A DNA stretch of 52,668 nt from Rhodoblastus acidophilus (GTDB lineage Bacteria; Pseudomonadota; Alphaproteobacteria; Rhizobiales; Beijerinckiaceae), in contig NZ_JAOQNX010000034.1 of NCBI RefSeq assembly GCF_025961575.1, forward strand, positions 1-52,668, written 5' to 3'. Below the pieces are notes generated by a model. It did not search any database. It was not told where the DNA came from and saw only the letters and a program-made list of their open reading frames with translations. This document shows, in pieces, positions 1-8,240 of the stretch. Numbering within the stretch: position 1 is the first letter of the stretch; every line of letters begins with the position of its first letter. A program made the position numbers and the translations under genes.

Positions 1-123
1 AACGCCAGCGTCCCGTCTCATCGCCATCGCCATAGACCCCGTCGAGTTTACGTGACCCATGGGAATCAGCGCCAGCCGACTTCGTCAACGGGCTGCTAAA
101 CAGTGCGTGGGGAGAAGCCGACT

Positions 124-318
124 ATGAAGACGAATTGCGGCGACAAGCTGAGCGAAGTGGTGGAAATCAATTTGCTTTATGCGCAGAGAGAAATGGATCT
201 GGCGGTTTTCGACCGCTCAGCGCTGGTTCGCGCCCGTCAACATCTCGAACATGCGTTGAAAGCCATCCGCGCAGAGAAGAGCGGTAAGCTGAAAATCGTA
301 AAGAACGACGCGGCCTGA
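124..318 (+). CDS. Small hypothetical protein, 64 aa
   Basis: A short helical, charged protein with no signal peptide or membrane segment. I do not recognise the family. The ATG at 124 is chosen over the in-frame GTG at 103 because GGGGAGAAG lies just upstream of it as a good ribosome binding site. A strong hairpin terminator follows the stop codon directly, which supports a real monocistronic gene. The middle of the protein (EVVEINLLYAQREMD...ARQHLEHALKAI) resembles, by eye only, the small protein at 25878-26099, so the two could belong to one family of short helical proteins. Function is unknown. Confidence 0.6.
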   Translation: MKTNCGDKLSEVVEINLLYAQREMDLAVFDRSALVRARQHLEHALKAIRAEKSGKLKIVKNDAA

Positions 319-322
319 AAGT

Positions 323-796
323 TCAACCGAGCGGACGCCCGGCGCCTCCTGCCGGGCTTTTCATTTCAAAATGGTTCGCGACTGCGCACGTTTGCCCGTT
401 CCCGGAACGCCGCTTGCCGCACATTTCGCACTTCAGCCGAGCCAGTACCCCGCCGAGCTGCAAATCGCCTCCTGTGCGCTCGGAGAGAATTAACAGCGTG
501 GGTTGGATCAAGTCCCAGTGGGTGGTGTCGGACGCCGGGAGCCGCTCGCGAAGCGCGCTTCCCTTAGCGCTGTAGCGAGAGAGCGGCTTTCGGCGACCCC
601 CGACGATTTTCCCGTTTAGGTCGGGTTGCGACACACCAACGCAGACGTGGAGCGGCGGGATTGCGAAGATCCCAATCAAGGCCGCCAGCAGCGTACCGCC
701 GAAAGCCGGCGTGCCCACGTCACGGCGGGCGAGTTGAGATGCTCGCGCCACGACCGCGGATTCAGGCCGAGGATGGAAGGCGAATGAGGTAATCAT
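323..796 (-). CDS. Possible hypothetical protein, 157 aa (weak)
   Basis: An open frame from ATG at 796 to the stop at 323. Its last third contains a CEMCGKR segment, like half of a zinc ribbon, preceded by a leucine-rich stretch; this looks more protein-like than the rest. The 3' end runs into the terminator of the opposite gene and the first half is arginine-rich and unconvincing. It may be a decayed gene or a chance frame. The stretch from about 800 to 1084 upstream of it shows no gene I can support. Confidence 0.25.
   Translation of the reverse strand: MITSFAFHPRPESAVVARASQLARRDVGTPAFGGTLLAALIGIFAIPPLHVCVGVSQPDLNGKIVGGRRKPLSRYSAKGSALRERLPASDTTHWDLIQPTLLILSERTGGDLQLGGVLARLKCEMCGKRRSGNGQTCAVANHFEMKSPAGGAGRPLG
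337..362 (+). terminator. Rho-independent terminator after the small ORF
   Basis: A perfect 7-bp stem, GCCCGGC / GCCGGGC, with a 7-nt loop (GCCTCCT), is followed by TTTT. It lies 18 bases after the stop codon of the upstream small gene. Confidence 0.85.
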
Positions 797-1084
797 CACG
801 GGGCTGAACCGGTCGCGGACGCTGACCTCCTCCCCTGATTTTCTGCCCGAACAGATCGGAGAACGCGCGGCGCAGCCGGTTATATGAACCGCAAGTGCGT
901 GGGCGTTCGGCCCGAACGCTGGCGGCTTCCGGCAGCGGTGCCTCGGTCGTCGCGCCCGCAGCGGATTGAAAAACGCCGATGGCGCCGCGCGAACGGCGGA
1001 TCGCGGCAACTCGAACCTCTGATGCCGACTTGGAGGCTTGCTCCACCGTTTCGCCCGGGAAGGCCGCCGTGCTGGCCTGCTTGC

Positions 1085-1612
1085 CTAAACGAGAGAGAAG
1101 ACCAGTTCGTCGTAGCTGCGCGCCTTGCTCTGAACGACATCCTTGAATTGCCGGTAGGACGCCGCCAGGCCCTCCTTGGCGTTGGCGGTCGCCGTCTCGG
1201 TGTTCAGCAAGGTCTCGTAGAGCGGAACAATGGCGTCCCTCACGACGCCGGGGTCCGGCGCGCGCCGGTTGGAATGGAAGCCAAACAGGTTTCCGCCCAT
1301 GTCATAGGACGGGGTGATATGGGCGAAGACCCAATAGTGGTCGCCGGTCTTGGCCATATTCTTCACATAGGCGAAGATTTCGTGGCCTTCCAGGATGCGT
1401 TCCCACATGAATTTGAACACCGCCCGCGGCATGTCGGGGTGGCGGACGATGGAATGCGGCGCGCCGATCAGCTCCTTCTCGCTGTAGCCCGCGACAGTGC
1501 AGAACACCCGGTTTGCGTAAGTGATCCGTCCCTTCAGGTCTGTTTTCGAGACGATGATCTCGTCGCGATCGAAAAAGACTTCGCGCTGGGTCGGCTGAAT
1601 CACTTTCGTCAT
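1085..1612 (-). CDS. Aer-like PAS domain protein
   Basis: A 175-aa soluble protein made of one PAS domain of the aerotaxis (Aer) type. Residues about 15-130 carry the hallmark run IIVSKTDLKGRITYANRVF, then HPDMPRAVFKFMWERI and the GDHYWVFAHITPSYD strand; in Aer this fold binds FAD and senses redox state. The C-terminal 40 residues form a helical tail ending in YDELVFSLV, nearly the same ending as the PAS protein at 2943-3617. There is no membrane segment and no signalling output of its own. It is the last gene of a reverse-strand cluster, 33 bases after the MCP gene, so it probably works through that MCP. FAD binding is inferred from family, not shown. Confidence 0.85.
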   Translation of the reverse strand: MTKVIQPTQREVFFDRDEIIVSKTDLKGRITYANRVFCTVAGYSEKELIGAPHSIVRHPDMPRAVFKFMWERILEGHEIFAYVKNMAKTGDHYWVFAHITPSYDMGGNLFGFHSNRRAPDPGVVRDAIVPLYETLLNTETATANAKEGLAASYRQFKDVVQSKARSYDELVFSLV

Positions 1613-1645
1613 CGGGGCAGTCTTCCGGGTTGAAGCCGCGTTGGG

Positions 1646-2974
1646 TCACGCCGCCTGGGATCGCTGGCCGCTGGCGACTTCGCGCGCCAGTTTGAGGAAA
1701 TCGGCGACCGACTGGTCGAGGCGGCCGACTTCGCTCGCCAGCGCGCCGGAAATTTTCGCGACATCATGCGCTGCTCGGCCGCTGTCGTTGGCGACCGTGT
1801 TCACGACGCTTGCGTTGCTCGTCACCGCCGCCGTCGCATCCGTGACGGTTTGCATGGTCCGCGCGATTTCCTGGGTCGCCAGCGATTGCTGCTCGGTCGC
1901 CGCGGAAATCGCCGAGGCGATTTCGACCACTTCCGACGTCGTTTGCCCAATCTCGAAAATCGAGTGCAGGCCGCGATCGGATTTGGCCTGAATGTCGGCA
2001 ATCCGCGCCTTGATTTGCTCGGTCGCGTCGGCGGTTTGCGCCGCCAGATTCTTGACTTCCGTCGCCACCACGCCGAACCCGCGTCCGTGATCGCCGGCGC
2101 GCACCGCCTCGATATTGGCGTTCAGCGCGAGGGTGCGCGTCTGGGTCGAAATGTCGGCGATCAGCTCGACGACCTCGGCGATTTCGTGAATGGCGGCGGT
2201 CAATTCGGTCATCGCGTCGCCGGCGACAGAGGATTGCTGCTGCGCTGAGCGCGACACATCCAGGGCGCGGCGGGTTTGCGCGGCGATTTCGCTGGCCGAA
2301 GCCGTCAGCTGCTCCGAGGCGGAGGAGACCGTGGACACGCTTGCGGAGGTTTCCGCCGCCTGTTGCGTGATCGCGCCGGACCGTTCCTGCGTTTCAGTGG
2401 CGGCCACGTTCATGGATTTCGCCGCGCTGTCGAGCACCTGGACTTCATTCGCCAGCACGCCGGAGACGGCGCCCACGGTGCGATCGAACTCGCCGATCAC
2501 TTGCGAAAAGCCGCTCAGCCGTCCGTGAATGGTGACCACGGCTTCGTTCATCGTCTGCGCGCCCCGGGCGAAGGTTCCGGCGAGCCCGCGTTCGACGATC
2601 CGCCGGTGGAATTCGCTGTCGCGCACGCAGGCGAGCGTCGCCGTCGCCTCGCGCACGAAGGCGTCGACGAGATCGAGCGCGCGGTTCAGGTCATCGGTCA
2701 AGGCCAGCATCTCGCCGCCATCGCGCGTCAGCACGAGGCGCGGCTCCAGATCGCCCTTGGCGGCGCTCGCCAGAACGGCGCTGACGGCCTTGAGCGTGGC
2801 GCGGGCGCGCCTGAGGCGCGCCATCGCCACGCCGGCGCACAGGCTGGCGGCGGCCAGGGCCGCCGCGTCGAGGATGCGGTCGTTGAACAGGGAGATGACC
2901 GCGCCCGCGAGGGCCACGATGGCGGTCAGGCGGACAAGCCATTCAGCTTGCGAGAGAGAAGACGAATTGGTCAT
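1646..2974 (-). CDS. Methyl-accepting chemotaxis protein without periplasmic sensor
   Basis: A 442-aa chemoreceptor. Residues about 12-50 hold two closely spaced hydrophobic segments (LVRLTAIVALAGAVISLF and ILDAAALAAASLCAGVAMA) with almost no periplasmic loop. A HAMP-like/linker region follows, then a long coiled-coil MCP signalling domain with the hairpin tip around LALNANIEAVRAGDHGRGFG. It lacks any sensory domain. The start at 2974 (MTNSSSL) is chosen because the upstream extension is another frame of the preceding PAS gene; the two genes overlap by 32 bases, suggesting translational coupling. Together with PAS proteins on both sides it looks like a split Aer receptor: sensor and transducer on separate polypeptides. 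No C-terminal CheR/CheB tether pentapeptide is evident. Confidence 0.88.
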   Translation of the reverse strand: MTNSSSLSQAEWLVRLTAIVALAGAVISLFNDRILDAAALAAASLCAGVAMARLRRARATLKAVSAVLASAAKGDLEPRLVLTRDGGEMLALTDDLNRALDLVDAFVREATATLACVRDSEFHRRIVERGLAGTFARGAQTMNEAVVTIHGRLSGFSQVIGEFDRTVGAVSGVLANEVQVLDSAAKSMNVAATETQERSGAITQQAAETSASVSTVSSASEQLTASASEIAAQTRRALDVSRSAQQQSSVAGDAMTELTAAIHEIAEVVELIADISTQTRTLALNANIEAVRAGDHGRGFGVVATEVKNLAAQTADATEQIKARIADIQAKSDRGLHSIFEIGQTTSEVVEIASAISAATEQQSLATQEIARTMQTVTDATAAVTSNASVVNTVANDSGRAAHDVAKISGALASEVGRLDQSVADFLKLAREVASGQRSQAA

Positions 2975-3617
2975 AGGTGACGCCCGCTTGTGCGAGAATT
3001 GCGTTGAGGTGGGCGCGCGATTGCGCGAGCCCGTCGGCGCGATTGGCGCTTGTGTCCTCGATGTCGCGAAGTTTGCGATAGATCGGCTTGATCTTTTCGA
3101 CGGCGTCCGCGTTGGGGACGCGGCGGTTGGAATGGAAGCCGACGATCGCGCCGCTGGCGGCAAAGGTCGGCGTCACATGGGCATGGACCCAATAATGGTC
3201 GCCATTGGCCGCGAGATTGACGACATAGGCGAAGATTTCCTTTCCGGCGGTCAGGCGCTCCCAGAGCAGCGCGAACACGGCGCGGGGCATGTCGGGATGG
3301 CGGAGAAACGAATGGGGCGCGCCGATGACCTCCCGCTCCGTCAGTCCGGCGACATCGAGGAACACGCGATTGGCGTAGGTGATGGTTCCCTTGAGGTCGG
3401 TCTTTGAGACGATGATGTCCGTTTCCGGAAAGCGGCGCTCGACGCCGGTTGGAGCGACGCGCGACAGCAGCTTCTGCTTGATCGGTCCGGCGGGCGCGGA
3501 TCGGAAACTTGGGAACAAGGCACAATGCCTGAGGAAACGCTTGGGGACAATCACGTAGCGAAACTGACGGCTGACGCTTGCGTCAGGCTTGCACTTAGTT
3601 AGGCGCTTGATTTCCAT
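2943..3617 (-). CDS. Aer-like PAS domain protein (second copy)
   Basis: A soluble PAS protein of up to 224 aa. The region IIVSKTDLKGTITYANRVF, then HPDMPRAVFALLWERL and GDHYWVHAHVTPTF, matches the Aer PAS domain and is clearly paralogous to the product of 1085-1612. It ends YDQFVFSLAS, like its paralogue. The true start is uncertain: ATG at 3617 is used, but the first 60 residues are not PAS-like and translation may begin later. It is the first gene of the PAS-MCP-PAS cluster and overlaps the MCP start. An IS110 fragment begins within 40 bases upstream, so its native promoter region may have been replaced. Confidence 0.82.
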   Translation of the reverse strand: MEIKRLTKCKPDASVSRQFRYVIVPKRFLRHCALFPSFRSAPAGPIKQKLLSRVAPTGVERRFPETDIIVSKTDLKGTITYANRVFLDVAGLTEREVIGAPHSFLRHPDMPRAVFALLWERLTAGKEIFAYVVNLAANGDHYWVHAHVTPTFAASGAIVGFHSNRRVPNADAVEKIKPIYRKLRDIEDTSANRADGLAQSRAHLNAILAQAGVTYDQFVFSLAS

Positions 3618-3655
3618 TGTATTTGAGTGAATTATGATTGCGAGCCCCACCCAGG

Positions 3656-3865
3656 CAGACCTTCAGACGCGGCCGCGATTTTGCTGCCTGGCTTGGCCTC
3701 GTGCCAGTTCAGCGTTCAAGCGGAGGCAAGCAGCGCCTTGGGCGCACGACGAAAATGGGGCAGAGCGACATCCGTCGGCTCTTGATCATCGGCGCCGTGG
3801 CGGTGATCGGCTGGGCGTCGAAGCGTGGCGCACCCGAGCGATCCTGGATCAGTCGTGTGTTTGAG
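3656..3865 (+). mobile_element. IS110-family transposase fragment
   Basis: The plus-strand frame reads RRGRDFAAWLGLVP, then SSGGKQRLGRTTKMGQSDIRRLL and a WASKRGAP segment. This is the conserved C-terminal transposase_20 region of IS110-family enzymes. Everything upstream (the DEDD catalytic domain) and the final 30 or so residues are missing, so it is a dead scrap of about 70 codons. It sits directly upstream of the PAS-MCP-PAS cluster. Confidence 0.8.
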
Positions 3866-3925
3866 CTTTTGGACTTGGTCTTACGTTTGATCCGAAGCCC
3901 TCGCCCGTGTGGCGGATTGAAGTCA

Positions 3926-4190
3926 TCACGGGTGGCGGGGGCGCGCGAAGCCAATGGTCGGATGGCGCCTCGACTTCTGGCTGACTTGCCAGCCGCGAAT
4001 GGTTCCAGTCGCGCCAAGTGCCGCCGCCGCAGCATCGCCGTTGAGCACATAGCGGGCGTCGTAGGCGGGGGTCTGGGCGTCGGCGGAACCGGATAAATGG
4101 CGGAGATGCGCCGCATAACGACTTTCGCCGCCTCGTAGACGCGGGCGTCCGCTGTCAGAACAGAATGGTTTGCCTCGTTCTCGGCGACCC
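3926..4190 (-). pseudogene. Decayed unknown coding fragment
   Basis: Two abutting reverse-strand frames look coding. One is around 4085-4190 (AENEANHSVLTADARVYEAA, continuing KVVMRRISAIYP). After a shift of frame near 4080, the other reads PAYDARYVLNGDAAAAALGA and continues to a stop at 3926. They could be the remains of one gene joined by a single frameshift. I do not recognise the family. It lies next to the IS110 scrap. Confidence 0.3.
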
Positions 4191-4304
4191 TCGAAAAATC
4201 TAATCGAGTGTATTGCTAACCGAGAACAACCCAGAATTGTTAACCTCTTGCAAATAGGGTCTCATCCGCGCAAACCGCGCGACGCCACTCCCGCGGCAAC
4301 AGCA

Positions 4305-6836
4305 ATGATTGAGGCGCTTCAAAGAATAAGAAGCCGCGTCCTCGGATGTGTGAACCACGCCCAGGCCGACGCTCGCGATGCGCTGAGTGCATCAAGACCC
4401 GCCTCGAAAGCTGGCTTGCTCCGAACCCTCGCCCTCCCGATCCTTATGATCGCGATTCAAGCGATGGTCGCTACCGTCAGTCTTCATACTCTGTCGGTCT
4501 TGCGCGTTCTTGTCGAAGCCGAGAGCGAGTGGTCCAAAGCGCAAAAGACCGCCGCCAACTTCCTGAATCAATATCTCGACCGCGGCGACGAGCAGGACTA
4601 CCAAAGATTTCTCGCAGCGATCGCAACGGATTTCGGCTTCAATGCGGCGCGCCAGGCGCTGGAAAAGCCAGAGCCGGACGTCAGCGCCGCAGCGGCTGGG
4701 CTTCAGCGCGTCGGTGTTCATCCTGACGATGTTTCCGGCATGATTTTCTTCGTCAGGCATTTTCGCGACTACGGTCACTTTCGTGCGGCGATCGACATTT
4801 GGCGGGAAACCGACGCGATGCTGGCGGAACTTGCCGCCTTTGGAGAAGCTCTCCATTCGCGTGTCGCGCAAGGAGGTCGACCTTCGAACGAAGAGGCGCT
4901 GAGAACCTACCTCCGCGAATTCGATTTAAGCCTCTCGACCAAAGCCACCGCCTTTTCAGACGATCTCGGCGCCGGGGCGCGGGCGCTGACGAAACAGTTG
5001 GCGGGCGCCAACATTGGCTTGGCTCTGTTTCTCGTTGGGCTCGTCGTTTGGCGCGTGCGCGCCCTTTTCCGGCGAATCCATCTTTTCGAGAAAGCCTTGC
5101 GCGGTGAGAAGGAGCACGCCCAGGTCACGTTGCAGTCCATCGGCGATGGCGTAATCCGCGTGGACGCGAAAGCTTGCGTCGAATACGTCAATCCCGCGGC
5201 GGAACGACTTATCGGCATGACTCAGGCCGCGACGCAGGGGCGGTCGGTTGCGAGCCTGATCAGGATTGTCGACCACGACGCAAACGTGCTTTCCTTGCTC
5301 GAAGGCGAGGTGCGGTTCGACGCCTCTTGCGAACTCAAGCTTGTGACGACCGCAGGGATGACGCCGATTTCCGTGCAGAGGGAGGATCTGCAAGCCAGTG
5401 GCGAAGCGCCGGGCGCGGTTCTTGTGCTTCGCGATATGACCCGCGAGCGCGACCTCATCGAGCGCCTTTCTTGGCAAGCAAGCCACGACGAATTGACGGG
5501 GCTCGCGAACCGACGAGAATTGGATCGCAGGCTGCGCCGCGAAGCGGCCGCGCTGGCCGTTGAGGGTGGAGAATCCGCTTTCCTATTGCTCGATTTGGAT
5601 CAGTTCAAGCTCGTCAACGATACGTGCGGACATGCCGCGGGCGACCAGCTCCTGCGCGAAGTCGCGACGATACTCAAACGAGAGGTGGGCGACAGCGGCC
5701 TGGCCGCGCGCATAGGCGGCGACGAATTCGGCGCCCTCCTGACGGGGTGCGAAATCCTGTGCGCGATAAAAATCGCCGAAAAACTGCGTCTTGCGATCCA
5801 GGACTTCTGCTTTGTCTGGGAAGGCCGCACCGTCAAGATCGGAGCGAGCATCGGCCTCGTCCCCAACGTCGGGGCGAGCGCAAACGCCGAGGATGTTTTG
5901 CGCGCGGCGGATGTCGCCTGCTACATCGCCAAAGAAAATGGCCGCAACCGCGTGGAGCTGCACACGCCGACCGGTGACGAGATCTTGAAGCGCGTCAGCG
6001 AAATGGGATGGGTGCATAAGATACGCGCCGCGCTCGACAAGGGCCACCTCTGCCTTCACGCCCAGCCTATCGTTCCGCTCCGCGGCGACGCGAAGGGCGC
6101 GCATTACGAATTGCTGGTGCGAATGCACGACGAGCAGGGCAAGCTGGTGGCGCCCCGCAACTTCATCCCCGCCGCCGAGCGTTACGCCCTGATGCCGCGC
6201 ATCGATCGGTTCGTCGTCAACGCCGCCTTCGCCAACCTCGCCGCAATCACGGCAGGCGCCGGCGAAACGAGGCCGATCACATTCGCCATCAACCTTTCTG
6301 GACAGAGCCTCGGCGATCCAACTTTCATAGACTTCGTTCAATCCCAGTTCGACGCCTATGATGTCTCCCCGTCCTCCATTGCTTTCGAAATCACCGAAAC
6401 GATTGCGATCGCCAACCTGGAGGCCGCGACCAGGTTCATTGAGACATTCAAGGAGGTCGGCTGCAGATTCCTGCTCGACGATTTTGGCGCCGGCATGAGT
6501 TCCTTCGGCTACTTGAAGCGCCTTCCCGTGGATTTCCTCAAAATCGACGGCGGCTTCGTCAAGGACATGCTCAACAGCCCGGTGGACCGCGTCATGGTCG
6601 ATATGATCGTGAGGCTGGCGCGAACGCTTGGCATCGAGACCGTCGCAGAATGCGTCGAAACCGATGAGGTCGTGGAGGCGCTGCGCGCGCTCGGCATCGA
6701 CTACGTTCAGGGCTATGCGGTCGGGCGGCCATGCGCCATTTGCCAGCAGTTTGGCGCCAAGACCTTGATCTGCCATTCGACGCGCTGCGACTTCCTAAAG
6801 CACTCGATCGACGTCGATGGCGCGCTATGTGCTTGA
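4305..6836 (+). CDS. Membrane PAS-GGDEF-EAL cyclic-di-GMP enzyme
   Basis: About 843 aa. There is a membrane segment at 37-63, a periplasmic helical sensor region to about 230, a second membrane segment at about 233-250, a PAS domain at about 265-380, GGDEF and EAL domains. The cyclase signature RIGGDEF (near 471) is intact, but the RxxD product-inhibition site upstream is absent. The phosphodiesterase domain keeps its acidic residues: YELLVRM in place of EALLR, NLSGQSL, EITET, DDFGAG, LKIDG, ECVET and VQGY. It could therefore make or degrade c-di-GMP. ATG at 4305 is preferred over the upstream TTG at 4170 because the first 45 residues look non-coding; no strong ribosome site is visible. It converges on the hemerythrin gene. 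Confidence 0.9.
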   Translation: MIEALQRIRSRVLGCVNHAQADARDALSASRPASKAGLLRTLALPILMIAIQAMVATVSLHTLSVLRVLVEAESEWSKAQKTAANFLNQYLDRGDEQDYQRFLAAIATDFGFNAARQALEKPEPDVSAAAAGLQRVGVHPDDVSGMIFFVRHFRDYGHFRAAIDIWRETDAMLAELAAFGEALHSRVAQGGRPSNEEALRTYLREFDLSLSTKATAFSDDLGAGARALTKQLAGANIGLALFLVGLVVWRVRALFRRIHLFEKALRGEKEHAQVTLQSIGDGVIRVDAKACVEYVNPAAERLIGMTQAATQGRSVASLIRIVDHDANVLSLLEGEVRFDASCELKLVTTAGMTPISVQREDLQASGEAPGAVLVLRDMTRERDLIERLSWQASHDELTGLANRRELDRRLRREAAALAVEGGESAFLLLDLDQFKLVNDTCGHAAGDQLLREVATILKREVGDSGLAARIGGDEFGALLTGCEILCAIKIAEKLRLAIQDFCFVWEGRTVKIGASIGLVPNVGASANAEDVLRAADVACYIAKENGRNRVELHTPTGDEILKRVSEMGWVHKIRAALDKGHLCLHAQPIVPLRGDAKGAHYELLVRMHDEQGKLVAPRNFIPAAERYALMPRIDRFVVNAAFANLAAITAGAGETRPITFAINLSGQSLGDPTFIDFVQSQFDAYDVSPSSIAFEITETIAIANLEAATRFIETFKEVGCRFLLDDFGAGMSSFGYLKRLPVDFLKIDGGFVKDMLNSPVDRVMVDMIVRLARTLGIETVAECVETDEVVEALRALGIDYVQGYAVGRPCAICQQFGAKTLICHSTRCDFLKHSIDVDGALCA

Positions 6837-6938
6837 ACGGGAGGTTCCTGGGCGGAACCACCCGACGAAGTCCTAAGCGGAGATTTGCCGATCCTGGCGG
6901 CGTGCAGTTCTCGCCCCGGTCGGGCGCAGCCGATTAAG

Positions 6939-7349
6939 TTATTTTATTCCATTGGCGTTGAAAAAGGGTCCATAGCGCTTGTCGCTGCCTTGAATGTGGT
7001 TGAAGAGCCAGTTCTTAAGAAAGTTCACGACTTCGTATGACAATGTTTCCTGCGCTCCTGACTGTAGTCTCGCCTGGATTTCCATCACCTGGCCGGTGAG
7101 ATGATCGTGCTCAAGCTTGTGTTCGCAGGAAGCTGGATAACCGGTGCTGGCGAATAGCTCTTCCTCGTGCCTGAAATGATTGGCCGTATAGAATACCAAT
7201 CCGTCCAGAACCTGGGCGAGAACGTCGATGGCTCTGCCGGCCTGTATGCCATCGTGAAGCGCATTTAGCAGTTCGACAAGCTGCTTATGTTCTTCGTCGA
7301 GCGCGGCGACGCCAACGCTCATCTTGTCGCTCCAGCTAATCAGAGGCAC
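6939..7349 (-). CDS. Bacteriohemerythrin
   Basis: A 136-aa oxygen-binding di-iron protein. All expected iron ligands are present in order: H21 (DEEHKQL), H58 and E62 (NHFRHEE), H77 and H81 (HKLEH), H118 and D123 (HIQGSD). The GTG at 7349 is the start because AGGAG lies 7 bases upstream and the product then begins VPLISWSDKMSVGV, as is usual for the family. Such proteins store or deliver O2 or sense it. Its position beside a c-di-GMP enzyme and near Aer-like PAS proteins fits an oxygen-sensing neighbourhood, but no direct coupling is visible. Confidence 0.95.
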   Translation of the reverse strand: MPLISWSDKMSVGVAALDEEHKQLVELLNALHDGIQAGRAIDVLAQVLDGLVFYTANHFRHEEELFASTGYPASCEHKLEHDHLTGQVMEIQARLQSGAQETLSYEVVNFLKNWLFNHIQGSDKRYGPFFNANGIK

Positions 7350-8240
7350 GAGCCGCTCCTGAGCTCGGCTGTAACTGCGCTTGGCGCCCGCGCCAAGCAT
7401 CCTTCGGGGACTGCCCCAGAGGAGAGATTGCGCTCTCGCTCACGGTTTCACAAACGTCGAGCACACTTTCCCCCGTTTCCACCCTCACGGAAAGCAACTG
7501 CGTTGCAATTCGCGCCAATCGCCAGCGTGCGAATCTGTTGGCGACGACTTAAGATACATGACCAAAAGCGGTTTAGAAACTCGAATAAAGAGGACTTAGA
7601 CTCCCTCAGCCACGCGTGGTCGCATGCGGGTTCTGCAATCCCGGGCTGCAACTTACGCTTGTCGTTGCGATCAATTCGATCGACACGCTCGCTACGCGCC
7701 GCTCCCGAGATTCGTAATTGATCTTGGGCAAGCTGCTGCCCTTCTTATTGGCTATTTATACTTGTATATCGGCACTAGCGCCCACAACCGTCGGTAGTTA
7801 TTGTGAAAAAGCTGCGATGCGAGTTGGCAGCGGGCAACGGCGACGGAGGCGCAAGTGGCAGATAGCAGCCTTGAGAATCGATCAAGATCAATCTCTTCTA
7901 AGCCCAATTGAAGAGGCCCTGAAGAAAATTCTCGCCGCCAACCTCTGGTTAGGAATACTACGGAGCGATCCGTCTTGGAGACAGCGACCTAGGACGACTT
8001 GAACGGTCCCCATTTCACTCCCGCCATCCGCCGGACGCAAGGCTCTAAAGAGCCGCTTGAGATTTTAGGTAATCGCCTGAGGGCGGGTCGTCGCTGGTGA
8101 AAAAGTCGATCAGCAACGCGACCGTCGTGGTTGATCGTCGCTCCGCCGAATGCGCCAAACTTGTCGACCCGCTTGGCTTGACACTGATGCAGCTATGACG
8201 GCGGCAGCTTACTTCAAGTACAAGCCAGCCTTGGAAAACC
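7350..8240. other. Intergenic stretch without a supported gene
   Basis: About 890 bases between divergent genes. Short frames exist on both strands, but none has a convincing ribosome site, composition or recognisable motif. It probably holds promoters for the hemerythrin and MCP genes. Confidence 0.5.

Noticed and set aside
884-1633. A 249-codon plus-strand open frame
   Set aside because: Antisense to the PAS gene at 1085-1612, with no recognisable domain or ribosome site.
5583-6776. A 397-codon reverse open frame
   Set aside because: It is the antisense shadow of the GGDEF-EAL gene, a common effect in GC-rich DNA; no motif is present.
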